This document shows positions 36,389-49,486 of a DNA stretch of 64,000 nucleotides, one piece after another; position 1 is the stretch's first letter, and each line of letters begins with the position of its first letter. The stretch covers positions 10,811,448 through 10,875,447 of the forward strand of contig NC_088108.1 of assembly GCF_036370855.1 (NCBI RefSeq). The letters run 5' to 3'. The stretch is from Dromaius novaehollandiae. Its lineage: Eukaryota; Chordata; Aves; Casuariiformes; Dromaiidae. Under the pieces are notes generated by a model, which had not been told where the DNA came from, ran no database searches, and saw only the letters and a program-made list of their open reading frames with translations. The position numbers were made by a program, and so were the translations under genes.

Positions 36389-39300
36389 AAACAAGCAAAG
36401 GATCTGGGACTTGTGCATCACAAGGAGAAGGAGCAATAGTGCAATGAAAAGGCCACCAGGAATTGTTTTGAATTGCTTAGAATTAAAAAGGGCTGCTAGA
36501 GCAGCTTCATTTTTTAATTCGAGTCATTCTTGTAATTGAAGATACATAAATTTACCAAGTCAAAGCTTTAAGAAATATCATTGACTAATGTGCTTATTAA
36601 GTTTAGCTGAGTTACCTTTTAATTAAATCAGATGACTCCAATAATTTGCTGACAGCAATGAATCAGGAATACATGAAAGCCCTTTCCATTTTGAACACAC
36701 TCTACAAGTTAAAGGATTGCAACAACACACTCATCTCTAAGGGCAAACAAAAATACCACTGTGAACTATGATATGAACTATTCTGCAGCAAACAAACTGC
36801 AAATGTCACACTAGCCTATGCAGGAACAGATTTATGCCTTGGCAAGCTACTTTAGGCAGAAAGAGACTCTCCAGAGTATCTGTGGAGGCCAGTTTTGAAT
36901 CCCCTGTTGGGATTCACCCTTACTGGCGAGCACTTATGGACACTGCTAGAGCCAGCTGACCTATATGGGCAAAAACGTCCTATAAACTGTTCTTGGTCTC
37001 CAGATCAATAACCCAGCTCCTGTTGATCACTATAGGAGCTTGGTGTGGAGGAGCACTGCCGGTGTCTCTGGGGCAAGCTGATTTTCTGCAAGAAGGAAGA
37101 ATCAAAAACTGTGGGAAATCTCTCCCTGTTCCAAGAGTTAGGTGTATGCAATAGATTTCTTTGAAACTGCCATAATAAATTACAAAGACTACATTCTCAT
37201 CACACTAATGAAAGGGATTTCCTTTTTGTAATTATGACTTTTGGACAGCTTCATTTTGCCATAACAAATCACTTCAAGGTAGGCAGGGAAGGGAATAACT
37301 ACTAGATAATTTCTCTCTTTCACAAAACTATTTGGGATAGTTTTGACCAAGAGTTTCCAGTTCAGTATGTGTATAGATTCAGTTTAAACATGTATCATTT
37401 GTATATCACACTTGAATACTTACAAGAAGGCTGCCTGCCAAAAAGATTGACTGCTGTAATCACACCAAGCCACCAGGACCATGTTCTCACAAGACCAGTA
37501 CAACTCCAGTAGAGGCAAGAAAATACAGAAAAATAAATATATGGTGTGAATCGCTTTGCTTCCTCAGTTCTCACCCAGACAACCCCTCTCACCTCCACCT
37601 CAAGCATCCTTTGGACAGGAGTCTGGGTCATACATGTGTTCCCTACGTCAGTAGCATATTTTGGAAAACTAGACAAAAGGATAAAAAAACCAAACTTCTG
37701 CATGAACTAAATGAGAATCCTGACTGTTTGCACAGAGCAGCCATCCTCAACAGAATCCCCTCTTAATCATCCATCTTTCATAAACCCTTTTCATAAGCAG
37801 ATGGAAAATGAGAAAAATAGCCAAGTGCTGCTTTGACAACACAAGAGCTTATTAAAAATGAAGGGAAGGCTACAATGTAAAACACCTTGTTAAAAAGAAG
37901 GGACAAGTCCTTTTGGGAGGCTGCCACTCTTCCTGATTCTTCAGCATATTTCCTCTTTCAAAAGCAACGCTATCCTAGCAGTCTTCAATAGGACATGGTG
38001 AACTGGGATGGCAAAGGGTCATTTGACTGATTGCATAAAAGCAGGAAATCAGTTCGTCATACTCAGTTTAGTACTGTATGGGAAGTTAACTGAATAAATC
38101 TCTGAGTAAATTGCAGTCTGACCTAGAAAAGTCCTGATCAAGGGAGCACAGCATCAGTGCGGCGTGAGCAAGTAGGTAGCAGAAGGGATGGGAAGGCCAC
38201 CAAGTCCTGTCCCCACTGCACGTGACGCTTGGTTGGAGCCTTGCTGAGCCCCATCCCCTTCAGACTGCACCACAGTCACGAACAGCAGCAGTGAAAACAT
38301 TAATAGAACAGCAGCAGGTTGGAGGAGGACTGCAAAAGCTGGAAAATTGGCCTTTCTACTTGACACTTCTCTACAGCTAGTCTGTGGGCAGCCTGGTTTA
38401 CTGATATCATCTCTAAAGCATTTTTGAAATGAATCGAAGCAACCTCCCGCAGTTGCTCAGCAGGGCAGGAAGCAGTGTTTCCTTAGCACCCACACATAAC
38501 TCCATCTCAAGGATGGCTGCCAATCCCAAGCATCTCCCTCACACAACCCCTTCATGCCTAGGATAGCCACAGCAATCCTCGGACTTTCCAAATTCATATC
38601 CAACCAAGCACATTTCCACTAGAAAGTGCCAATTTGTTGAAAGGAAAATGTATTTTCCACAATGAATTGTCTAGATAATCAGGGAATCCCAGGCAAGATT
38701 TGGGAGCTTGATTTCCTTGCAAGACCTGTGCAATCTCCTGCTGGTTCACCCTGGTCCAGGGCTGCAGGGAACCTACCACTCAAACTCAGCATGGTTGTCC
38801 GCAACCACCCCAGGGACGCGGGAGCTCTGGCACGCAGGGCTCCAGGTTAGCCCAGATGGCAAGAGCTGCTCCAGAGCTGCAGGGACACCCAAACTGCCTG
38901 GCCCAGCAAAGAGGACCCAGTCTTTCAGCCTTCACTAACACCTAAATTCAGCAATCTTGCCAAGCAATTTGTTGCTTTCCAGCAATTTCAAAGAACATTA
39001 CTAATTCTGCAAATCTCTGACTTGGAAATCCCTTCTGGTATCCTTTGAACAGGATGAGTTTTCATAGTTTGCCATTTTATCACCTCTTACGCCTCAATTT
39101 CTGCTAACTCATGAGTCAGACTATACAATTCCACGTCTGCCTCCCAACGAAGGTCACAGTCCATCAGTTTGGCTGCTTTATCAGGGTTGTTGATTACTGT
39201 TATTACTGTGATTCCTCAATCTTTTCACCAGCTGCTTTTCAATAACTTTGATTTCATCTTTTTCTTTCTAGTCTCATAAGCTACCGCAGGTTAAATACGT

Positions 39301-39568
39301 TCCTATCAAAATTAGGCTACGGATCATTACAGCAGAAGTTATTAGCAGTTATCAGATAATGTACTTGATCAGCTGAACACTGCTTTAACATATGCTTTCC
39401 AACAGATCAGTCTCCATAAATTTTCACCACTCCAAATTACAATAACGTTAATTTGGCTTTGAGCCCTGGCTCCCCCCTGGGAGGCAGGATAGTTAAAAGA
39501 AGCGTTTGAATGATATATGTGAATTACTGACTCTACCTAAACTTAAAGATGATGTTTTCTAGCTTTCT
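36389..39568. other. No recognised gene; AT-rich start
   Basis: About 36470-36670 is AT-rich with several taattaa/ttaattc homeodomain-like words and a gctgctagagcagc hairpin, right after the CpG island. The remainder is stop-rich with frames up to about 100 codons on the minus strand (37703-37395) and nothing recognisable. Confidence 0.45.
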
Positions 39569-39584
39569 GGGGGGGGGGGGGGGG
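39569..39584. repeat. G16 homopolymer
   Basis: Sixteen consecutive G are flanked by ctttct and tttgcc. Long G runs are rare and prone to length error. They can also form G-quadruplex-like structures. Confidence 0.9.
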
Positions 39585-42500
39585 TTTGCCATATAAAATA
39601 GGGATAAAACCATAAGGCCCATGGTACCCAGTGGGACATTCTAGCAAAGGCACTTAAGCAAATTTTTGTCCTTTCTGCTGGAGAGTCTACAAACCTCAGT
39701 CCCTTTCTAAAAGGAAATTACAACTTTTGTATAGCAAATATAGCATTTCCATAGCATTTAGTCCCTTTCTCAACTACTACAGTAATTTCATAAGTGACTT
39801 TTTCAAAGTAAGCTTCAATTAAAGGACATTCGGGGCTGTTCCAGAGGCTTTCAACTGGTGCTAATCAGGTGCATATTAGCAAAACAGTCTCTGCTTGCCC
39901 CAGAATTACAAGGATCCTTCAAGCTCCAGAGCACAGCAGTCCGGTAGCCGTTCTGGATGCCAGGAACAGTCCTTCCTTGAAGAGCCCTTCCCACAGGATA
40001 CCCGGAGCACCCCAGCCAGAGGTTGTGCAAATATGTCCAAGCCCGCGTGCAGCTGCTAGGAGCAGGCAGGCCTGCTGCACAGAGCGTGGCGTGGGCCACA
40101 CAGCGCTGGGCGACGTGGTCACTGCAGGAGTCGCGGGGAAGACTCAGAGCATGAGGAAGACCCTTACATTTCTCTCCAAAATAGAGCATGAGGGAGAGAC
40201 CTTGTTTATTCAATGCCCGGTTATAATGGTAACATTAGACAACTCTGACTTAATGCTCTCCTAAAAAGAAGGCTGCAAGGTACAGATTGGAGTGAGAAAT
40301 GGTCTAGGACATTCAGCTGGCTCTTGCTTGAACATCTTGACATTGATCAGAAAGCAGTATTACTTGCTCTCTGGTTACCTTATGAAACTGTTGTTTGAGT
40401 TAACAGGAATCTTTGACAGCCAGCCATATCATGCTTCTTCAGGGCCCTGAATATGAAATCAGTCTGTATCACATGGTGTCTTCTTTTGCGTCAAGCATAA
40501 TCCCAGAAATGCTAAGAATTCCTTCTGCTTTGATTCACTACTTGAAGTTTCCCAAAGAGCGCTTCAGGTCCTATCACTTTCTTGCAGTCATGTAAAAATT
40601 ATGCCTGAAAAGAGTTTTGAAAAGTGCTGTTTTAATCTCTCTTCTTCTCTCTGGTATTCAGATATACTCACTTTCAAAAGCAACAGCCAGAGTTTAGTCT
40701 TAGGATATTATACTACATTTTTCAGAGCTTTCAATTCAGTAAAAACAACCGTAACTTCAAGAATATAGAGACCAATAAATCTGTAAGGAACATATACCAC
40801 ATTATTAATTGCTACATAAAACTCAGATTGCTCTCAAGTTAAGTGAGAGCACCTAAAAGCCTGATGTCCCTATTTGCACCAGCGGAACAAAGCAGAATTA
40901 CAATTTCCCAGCCGTCCCAAGATACAGAGCAACCAGGGCCAGCGCCTGTCATGCAGCTGTGCTCCCCACGCTCCAGCTGTGGTGGCGCCTCACCCCATAG
41001 TCGCCTCCCAGGAGCAGTCACCCAGCAGGAGACACCGTGTGAGCCCAGCTCCTGCAGGCAGTTACAGGCAGCACCACCGGGAACGCATGGGGGACAGTCC
41101 CACGCCAAAGGCTAGACTGAGCAGCTGCCTCCTGATAGCTTCAGCCTCGTGGAGAGACATGCCACCGCACAGGAGTCCCACCAGGGCCGGCGCTGAGGAA
41201 GGATCTTGACTCTTCCCTCCCTGCAAACTCCTCTTGCAGAGGTCACCGCAGTTTCAGAGGGGCAGCAGCTCCAAAACCCAGGACTTCTCAGCTTTTTATC
41301 CCTTCTCCAGCTTGGGAGATCCTAAGTTACCCTGAGCATCTCTCCTAATGTCCTATGCCATAAATGAAAGCGGGGCTGGGAGCTGCAAACTGCTCCTGAA
41401 CAGAGGGGTCCAGCACCAGGACATAGGTATCAGCAGCTCAAAAAGGGGCTGCAGGGCATGGTGAGGAGGGCACATTTCGGGTCCCCCTTCTCCATACCTG
41501 CAGCATGACCAGCTCAGAGAGCACCTGGAGGCCTCCTGCTGTGGCTCAGGTACTCACTATCATACTGTTTGCACTGTTTCAGTTTTATTTCCAAAGTTTG
41601 TTCCATCATCTTCTGACTATGAAGCAATCAATTGGATTATTAGGCCTCTTCCAGTCCTCTCCCTGGGCAGTCCTGCTGGCAAGGTGAAAGCAAAGCAACT
41701 GGGAGGTTTGGCAGCACAGAGGCAGAGACAAAGGTGAGTCCCAGAGCAGAGGGCTCCTGTTGAAACTGCACCCAAACGCAGCCCTCAACCTTGCAGCAGC
41801 TGTGAGGTGGGACTGACCTTTCCAGACACATCCCTGAAGCTATGGAAAAGCAAATTCACACATTAAGGAGTAATCTATAGACAAGTGTATAAAATGTCAG
41901 ACTCCTTCAAGCCATTTTCACAAAAAAGTGCAAAAGTAAGCTCGTTTCCATAGAACTCCTAAGGCAGTTGTGAATGTTTTATATCTTGATTTTCTTTGTA
42001 TGCACTTGGTTCAAGAGAAATGGTTTACTATTTAGCAATCCTGCACACAAGATATTTCTTGCTTTAGGATCTATAAACAGATTTCTAGCTCATTGCCTTT
42101 TCTATTTTTAATGCAGACAGAATAGGGCTTAAAGTGCAATAAAAAAGATTCAAGTAGTCATCAGGAAAACAACTTTCTAAGGCAAAAAGCAAAGCAGGGA
42201 GCAGACTGCCACAGGAGGCCGGGATGCAGCATCCTGGGAGGCTGGTGCGAGGGGGCTCCCCGAGGGGCAGGAAGAGCTCTGCCCCCTGCCCGCAGACGCA
42301 CTCCTGCTCAGCACCGCACGTCCCGGGAACGCGCACCCGGCCAGCAGACTCCCATCTGCATGTTTGAATTTACTGTAAATATAAAAATGTGGACCCATAC
42401 GGATGAGCGTTGCTACTTGCCATACTTACCAGTTATTATGAAAACACTAGGAGACAAGATAGGACCTTGTGAAATGCAGACCTGTGACTTTCCTTACCCT

Positions 42501-43079
42501 GGTTCATTCTTTGGTGCCTTGTCCCATCCCTGCCTCCAGCAGTTCCTAGTGTGACCACAACACTTACCTTAACTGCAGACTTTTTAGTGACTGCTTGCTC
42601 ACAGCCTCTTCTTCCTCAGCAGTTCACCCTCATCCTCCTTATCACTCACCTGACGTCAGTCTGCATCACACCAGGCTTAAATCGTTAATAAAGTCAACTT
42701 CCCACAGGAATCTTCCCATGTTGGCTGAACAGAGAGGGCCTGGGAAGTGGCGGCTCTCTCAGGGAAATGCAGCAGCTTTCAGGAGCTGCTTATGTTCATG
42801 TGGAGCAAATCCAAACCAGAGGAAGGCTTAAACTCAGCTCTTCTGTGTCCCAGAGGCTACCAGCTAGAGTGGGACAGTGTTACTGTGTCTCCTGTCCTCC
42901 TCCTGCCCCCACTGTTAGGCTTTGATGAAAGAGCATTCTCTAATAGAAAAAGCATGGTGACTCTGTTTTAGCTGAGCTTATCTCTATTCTGGCAAGGAGC
43001 CTTCCCATGCACCCCCTGCTCAGGAAACCTTAACCAGTGCATCTGCTGCTCGTTATGAGGGCACAAGAAAAAATCTCAG
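39585..43079. other. No recognised gene
   Basis: Frames reach about 130 codons (39869-40264 on +, with the opposite strand also open), with no domain and no exon structure. No repeat was recognised. Confidence 0.45.
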
Positions 43080-43560
43080 CTATTCCGTGTTTGTGGTGTG
43101 CTTCGTGCGGCTCGAGGGAGCAGCTCTGCCTTCCCCGCATTTCCCAGCTCCCTGTGACTCCAGCTTCCCTCTGCATTTCTCAGAGGTACGGATGCTTCAC
43201 CGGCCCCATGGGTTGGTTCGAGGTGGCTCCCGCTGCTGCCTGCAGCTCCCGAGGCCAGGGCTGCAGGCGCCGCAGAACAAACTGCAGCTGTGCATCCCAG
43301 ATCAGGCTCCAAGGGCAGACGCGCCGAGGGTGCGGGCTGGAGCCAGACTGCCCCGCTCCCAGGTCCTTAGCCAGCCCAAGGGTTATTTTGGCAAAGGGAA
43401 GCAGAGCCCGGGAGCAGAGTGCCGCGCGGAGCTGGGCCAGAGGTGCTGCCTGGCTGGCAGCGGGAGCACGCATCCAGCAGCCCACAGCTATCCAGAAACA
43501 GGCTGCGTCTGCTCCATGCTCCCTTCTGCCCTGACCCTGCGACAGCATTTTGTTAGTCTC
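43080..43560. promoter_or_regulatory. GC-rich patch, weak CpG island
   Basis: This is moderately CpG-rich sequence of about 480 bp with long open frames on both strands (up to 190 codons on +, starting at GTG rather than ATG). Both strands being open points to base composition, not coding. It could be a weak CpG island. I see no exon. Confidence 0.3.
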
Positions 43561-45647
43561 CCCAAAAACACATTACCTCCTAATCTTAGGCTACAGCAAA
43601 TCTCTGAGCAGGTCCTGGCCCCAGCTCTGTTCAAGGTGGAAGCTACCTCACAAGTATAAAAAAGTGGCCAAAAAGTGGCTCTTCTCTACTGCCCCACATC
43701 CCAAAAGACCCTTACCTTCTACCAATACATCTTGCTGCTCCGGTAGAGACATGCTAATACCGTTCTGAAACAAAATTAAAATCTGACTTGTTTTCTAACT
43801 GCCAAACTAGCTCGTTGTCAGAACTGGTTACTATTTTTCCAGAAAATCTAACCTGTAGTAAGGGCCAATAATGGAAAAAATCAGCACAAACAATCTTCAA
43901 GATTATCATCGCATTGACAATTTACCACCTTCAGCTGAAGCATCACCTGGATGTTATAATATGCCCCACAATTCTGCCAAATACGGTCAACTTAACCACT
44001 AGGCTTGAGTGGGAAAAGGTTTGGCAGTCATATTAAATTTGATATTATGAAGACTTTCCATATTCTAAAACAGAAGACAGTTGAAAAGATCTGTAAACTC
44101 AAAATGTCAAAAAGCCTCTCCCAGCCTAGGGTTGATTCATTCAAAATGAAGCCCTGAAAAATGATTGAACATTTTGATTTTGCCTTTGAAAGTATTCTAC
44201 TACACAGAAATACTGACACTAAAACACATTTCTTACTCAAAATATCAGAATACAATTATTTTCATGATTTCAAAACACTTCTTTAATTTCAGAAACTATC
44301 ATTTTTACCTGCACACAGTCTTGATTTTGACAAACTTGGCACTTCCTAACACTCAAATTCTTCTCTAAAATTCTTTATCATTCAGATGTTAATAATCTGG
44401 ATGGCTCACAAGCCTTGTTTTTAGTTTGCAAAGATTAAACATCCTTCACGTTAATGGATCCTCTAATGTCTTACAGCAATTCATTCATTTTCCTCCCTTA
44501 GTGAATAGTATACAGCTCAGAAATCAACACAGCTTGTTAGAAAAAATGACAAAATACCTATTAAATTATCAAGTACATTTCTCATCAGAGCACAGCTATC
44601 ATTCGCTGTGAAGAAAAACTAGAGCTTAATTGACTTCCTAGTAAAAGCAATGTTTAGACAGATGTTATTAAGAAACATCTGACTTTTATTCCTTAACTTG
44701 CCATGTTTAAGTGACAGGGACATTTGGAAAACATGAGTAGGCGAGAGCCGGGGCTGCCTATCTTCATTTGATAGTGGCTGCAGCGAGGGACTGCCAGCTG
44801 CTGACCGTGCAGCAGCAGGCTGGCGTCACACGCTGCCAAACAAAATTTTTGTGCCCCAGCAAAACTCTTTAAAACCAGCTTGCCAGCAAGTCACTAATTT
44901 TACCAGAGAGCTCTGGGAGGGCTTGCAGTCCTGCCACCGCCAAGGAGCGGGCGAGGCAGAAAGCTGCACGGGGGGCGCGTTGGTTAGCTTTCTCAAAAAT
45001 GTATTTTCCCCCCCAAAAAATGAGTCTTACAGTCAGCTTTATTGAACATGATTTTTTGAGTACTGACCTGCCAGGCAACAAGTCTCTAACTCAGCCAGCT
45101 GAACACCTTGATACCCAGGTCAGAGCAAGACACTCACCTAGCTAGATGCCAGCTTGGATACTCCAAAGCGTTCTCTCGGAGAACCTGCACTTCTCTGAGC
45201 CAGCACATGGAAATAGCCTGAAAAATTTCCCCACAAAAGCGTGCTTTGTTGCTGGCTCATCTGAAAGCTCATCCAAAAACTGAAGGCTCTGCAGAGGTAA
45301 ATTAAGCTTTAAGGCAGGAGAGTTAAAAAGAAATCCCATTATCAAGGTTTCTAAGTTTAAAAGGCCCCTTGTAAAGTTCAATGTTTTAACAGCAAGTATC
45401 AATGCTCTTCTCATTAACAGACTTCTGTGGAAGCAAAACAAGTTTGCATCAGTTCTTTCACATTTGATTTTCATTTTTTTTAGCATTTGAATTTTGTAGG
45501 TAAAGAAGGTTTGATTTGTGCATTTGAATTATGTAAAAGGTATAAAGAAAAATGCGTCCTTAATAATTTTAGGCTTATGATCTGTGGAAGAGTACAGATG
45601 GTAGTGGTCACATCCAGAACTGTGTTTCTATTATTAGAAAATAGAAG
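43561..45647. other. AT-rich stretch, no recognised gene
   Basis: This is AT-rich sequence with short frames. A 114-codon ATG frame exists on the minus strand (45486-45142), with no recognised domain and an A-rich start (ATG followed by an A run). Nothing else was seen. Confidence 0.45.
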
Positions 45648-45899
45648 ATGTTCCTTTCAGTTACACTTCTCTTAATAAGCATTTCAGAGCAGGAAAGATC
45701 TCTGACTATACTTAGACAGGTCCTAGGACCTGATGGCACAATAGTACCACCCATGGAGCAACAAGAACATTTCAGGATCACAGACCGTTGTGCCAATTTC
45801 CTGCAGCATTTCGCTGCAGAAGCTGCCAGAAGAGCATGTGGGAAATCTAGCCAATTGCTTACAACTGCCTCCACGCAAATCAGAGAGGAAATCCTGTAA
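45648..45899 (+). other. Candidate small ORF or terminal exon, 83 codons
   Basis: The ATG at 45648 opens an 83-codon frame. Its start, MFLSVTLLLISISEQERS, resembles a short signal or anchor segment. The rest is mixed polar and helix-like with CANFLQHFAAEAARRACGKS. A splice-acceptor-like agatgttcctttcag ends at 45660 inside the frame, so it could instead be a terminal exon beginning at 45661. The frame ends with TAA at 45897-45899. No polyadenylation signal follows at once; the nearest I noticed is aataaa at about 46956. No family was recognised. Confidence 0.15.
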
Positions 45900-48539
45900 A
45901 TGGGATTTTAAGAGCTGTTAGAGTCAGACTGTGGCTGCCGAAACACTTGTCCGGCAACGTGAACACTTCAGCAAGCATCAGGCCATGCACACAGACTGCA
46001 GAGGAACTTCAGCTAGAAGTCAGCAGAGGGAGGAAGGGAACTAGGACAACTGCTCATCTTGCTGCCAACCAGCCAAAGTCTCTTACGATCTACTGAGACG
46101 TAGCTCCTGGAGTGGCTCAAGGTAGCAAGGGAGAAAGGACCCTGGAACAGACTCCAAAAATCTTCCTGCCTGACCAACTTCACAGCAACTCTAGCTTTAA
46201 GGGAACTACTCTAATGAAAGTCATGCATGGCTTCACAGTACGAAAGCTTGGCTTACCTGACTTTGCAAGACAAGGGTCCAAGACCAGGTTCTTTTTCGGA
46301 GTGGATTTGCCTAAGCGTTAAAACAAAGGCAAACAACAAGAAGCACCCCAGTCAGGTCTCATGGGAGGATACCGAGCTCTGTCTGACCATGCTGGGCTGC
46401 AGCAGGACGAGGACTGGCTGGTGCAATGCGAGGCTGTCCTTCCTGGAGCAGCAGCAGCAGCAAGCCTGTTGGTTTGGCCTGGGCCTCACTTCGCTGTGGT
46501 GGTGCCAAACAGGAATGGTGCCACGTCCTTGGTCTGTTGACATGGAGCAGGTACCATGTGGCAGAAGGCAATGCACAGGCTGCAGCCCTTTAAGAAACCT
46601 CTCTCCCTCATCTGCCTGGGCTGTAGTGAAACATTAGAGGAGGCTAAAATACTTGTGCAGAACGCTTGTTGTTAAATCCTTCTCTAAGCTTTGCCCTGTC
46701 TACTGACAAAACACAACTTTCAGAGGTCCATCACACGTCACTAGCTGCAGGTCTTGAAATAGAGATTGCAGGGACATGAAATCCAGGCTGTTTTTCTTAT
46801 TCCAAGACCCAGTGGATAACATCTGCCAAAAATGCTTGTACATTTTCCCTTAAACAGCATCTCTCCCTATCTGTGACAGCAGTAACAAAACACAGGAGAA
46901 GCACCATCTGTTCACCTAGGCTAGTATCAGCCACACCACAGCAGTTGCAGCTTTTAATAAATTCATACTACTCATTTCTTCTAGATATTGGGAATGATCT
47001 TAAGTACACTTACTACTGAGCGCAGAATTGCTATTCCAGCAGGATTATTATTATTCATGTCACTGCAACAGCCTACCCTTGGTAGTGAACATCATAGGCT
47101 GATAAAACAGTTTGCACAGCAGTGTTAAACCAGTCCTGTAATGAATCCTTAGTGCTCTGCTTCCTGCTCCTTGCTCTGCCCCGTGCCCACCTCTGACTCA
47201 GGGCAATCAGCAATTTGAGATGTGGCAGAGATGCTCCAGCGATGAGCACCACCACCAGCAGCCAGGAGAGGAGAAGTCCCCTCTAGCAGCTTTCCCTGAT
47301 CTGTGGATTTACCGTTTGGGTCTCTCACACGCACCTTGCATATCCTCACTTGCTGCAGGCAGCCCTGACTGCCCATCCTTCTCCAGCGCCCACTTCGAAT
47401 TTTGGCCCCAGTGGAGCTCGGGCCAGCACTCATATTACAGTCCCATTAGACTGTTTTGGAAATGTCAACAAATGGTATACATAAGTGTAGCTATTTTCAA
47501 GTGGAAAAAAATAAAGACATATCCCTAAACTGGCAGGCATTGCAGGCTGCATTCAGCCTCACTGGCTATCCAACAAGCACAGCACAAAGGCTCTCCTGGG
47601 CCCTTGTCACACCCTGGGATTTATGCTCAGAGTTTGGACTCTAGAGCTGACTAAAGGACAAGAGCTGTTTTAAAGGGACCTTTTTCCTGGCAACAACAGT
47701 CTGCCCTAGACAGGGATGTGGGACTGACAACCTTGATAAGCCTTTTCTCCTAAAGGTTGTCTAGAAGCCACTCATCTGAGTTGGGATGCGGTGGCATGGA
47801 CAACATCGAGGTAGGCTGAGGGTCTGCCACAACCACTATTGGTTGGGGCAAACGAGGAGCACCACAGGACGGTGATTTGAGTCTCAGCACCTAAAGCCAG
47901 AAGCTGTTGGGACAGCTGTGCCCTTAGACACTGCTGAGGGCTGGCTATTTTCCTTGCTTTGGTAACAGATGGTACATCAAGCTCTTGAAATAAAGAACAT
48001 TTTGTTGCCTAAACTGACAACTCTGCCATAAGCCCTTCAGATAAGAAGAAAATACCCACCGAGGGAGCTGTGTTACAAGTATGTTTTTAGAGATGCTGTA
48101 GATTACCAGGGAATGGGAAGGCTTTAAGTGGGATCATTTCATTGATTTTAGAAGAGATTGCTGAACAGCTCGCTTTCGCGCTAAGGACACTGAGCAAGAA
48201 AGGTTGTACAACACACAGCCGCTAAGAGGGGATGTGTACACCCAACCCGCTCGCTAACAACAGACCCACAAAAGCAGCGTGTGGGCACTGACTCATTACT
48301 GTGTTAGTCAATAAACCCCTCTGGGTGAAACTATCTGGATGTTTATTACAAATAATATTTGACAGGATGAAATTAGCACATAGATGCTCTTATGTTGGTT
48401 AATGAGGTCTGAAATATAATGCTATAAATCATCAGCAACAGCCATCTGGTGACAGATACATGAAAAGAAGAGCAAGTGATTATAACACAACATTATTGCT
48501 GTGATGACAGTTTAAAATAGTAACATACGTTTACACAGC
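45900..48539. other. No recognised gene
   Basis: The stretch is stop-rich and contains an (AGC)5 run at 46447-46461. About 48280-48540 is AT-rich with several ttacaaataatattt and gattataacac words, possibly regulatory. Frames up to 136 codons (46227-46637) have no recognisable features. Confidence 0.4.
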
Positions 48540-48695
48540 CTACCATTGGGGTAGACTAGGAAACTATCAGTTAGGTACCCTCATGGCAAATTTTCCCTTG
48601 TAAGCGGACATCCTGCTAGGTGGCTGGAGTGAAACTCAGGGCCTGCTGAATGGATCAAGACTTTCACCGTATCTACAGGCAGCGCTGTGTGTCCT
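48540..48695 (+). mobile_element. Ancient MIR/L2/L3-like tail, strongly diverged
   Basis: The order taggaaactatcagttaggt, then tgctaggtggctggagtgaa, then actcagggcctgctgaatgg, then ccgtatctac follows the common old tail 'gaggaaactgaggc ... cagctagtaagtggcagagc ... acccaggtctgtctgac ... ccactatacc'. Only short blocks agree, so the call is tentative and the limits are approximate. Confidence 0.35.
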
Positions 48696-49123
48696 TGAAT
48701 CACTCAGGAAGATCTGGCTGATGCAGTCTCTTCCTCCAACAAAGTAATAAAAAGTTGCATCCACTGCATTAGAATGGTTCAAATCTGGATTTACAACATC
48801 AAACAAACACCTAAGGAAAGTCTCCAGGTGCTTTCCAACCCTGACTAGGCAAGTGCTGAGGTTATACTGTTACAGAAGTGCCCTACTTTGGTGCCAGTGA
48901 CAATAAAAGAAAGTGATGACCAGTTTGAAATTGTTGAACAATTATAAAAAATGCTGTATTAATTTGCAGTTTTTATTATCCAATAGAATTTCTCATTCTC
49001 ATGATTTAGGAGGCAACCAGGCCTTCAAAACATACATTTATTTTTATCCAGCATCTATAGTAAAATACAGCAGGAATGGATAAATTACTTTATTACAACA
49101 ATTTAGTTACTGTCCAGTTTTTT

Positions 49124-49124
<1 letters not shown>
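48696..49124. other. No recognised gene
   Basis: This is AT-leaning sequence without notable frames. It leads into a TTTTTTG stretch before the long T run. Confidence 0.5.

Positions 49125-49158
<34 letters not shown>
49125..49158. repeat. T34 homopolymer
   Basis: Thirty-four consecutive T are preceded by TTTTTTG. Read on the minus strand this could be the poly(A) tail of a retrocopy whose body would lie above 49160. I find no AATAAA near the junction and no target-site duplication, so a plain slippage tract is more likely. Confidence 0.9.
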
Positions 49159-49162
<4 letters not shown>

Positions 49163-49246
49163 AGGGGATGAAGCTACTTGGAAGATCACAAGTATCAGGG
49201 TAAGAGTGTGGGGGAGGCATCACAAAATTCTGTGTACAGATGGATC

Positions 49247-49486
49247 ATGGTTGCAAGCACAACATCTCTGCTAACACTTCTCTTGGTAGCTGGGTTAATT
49301 TTATGGACATGCAGATCTTTTGCTTTATTATCCAATTCACAGAACATTTCAGTGCTGGAGAAAAGTGCCATACCTCTATTTATGTGCATGGTGGACACTG
49401 TGGGTCATAGCCGACTGCTCTCTACAGCCCCTTCCCCAGTGGAAAGCACTGCAATCTTTTCAGAGAGGGTAAGGAGCATTTCCTGA
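49247..49486 (+). other. Candidate micro-ORF with one membrane segment, 79 codons
   Basis: The ATG at 49247 has a good context (gatcATGG). The product begins MVASTTSLLTLLLVAGLILW, a strong hydrophobic segment, followed by a polar tail to 79 residues. The frame is open upstream to the T34 run, which would also serve as a pyrimidine tract before the acceptor-like tatgtag at 49164. No homologue was recognised. A hydrophobic start can arise by chance in T-rich DNA. Confidence 0.12.

Noticed and set aside
43087-43659. 190-codon plus-strand frame
   Set aside because: It starts at GTG, runs through GC-rich sequence that is open on both strands, and has no motif.
46227-46637. 136-codon frame containing an (AGC) run
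   Set aside because: The start is not ATG, the opposite strand is also open, and the Gln run comes only from the microsatellite.
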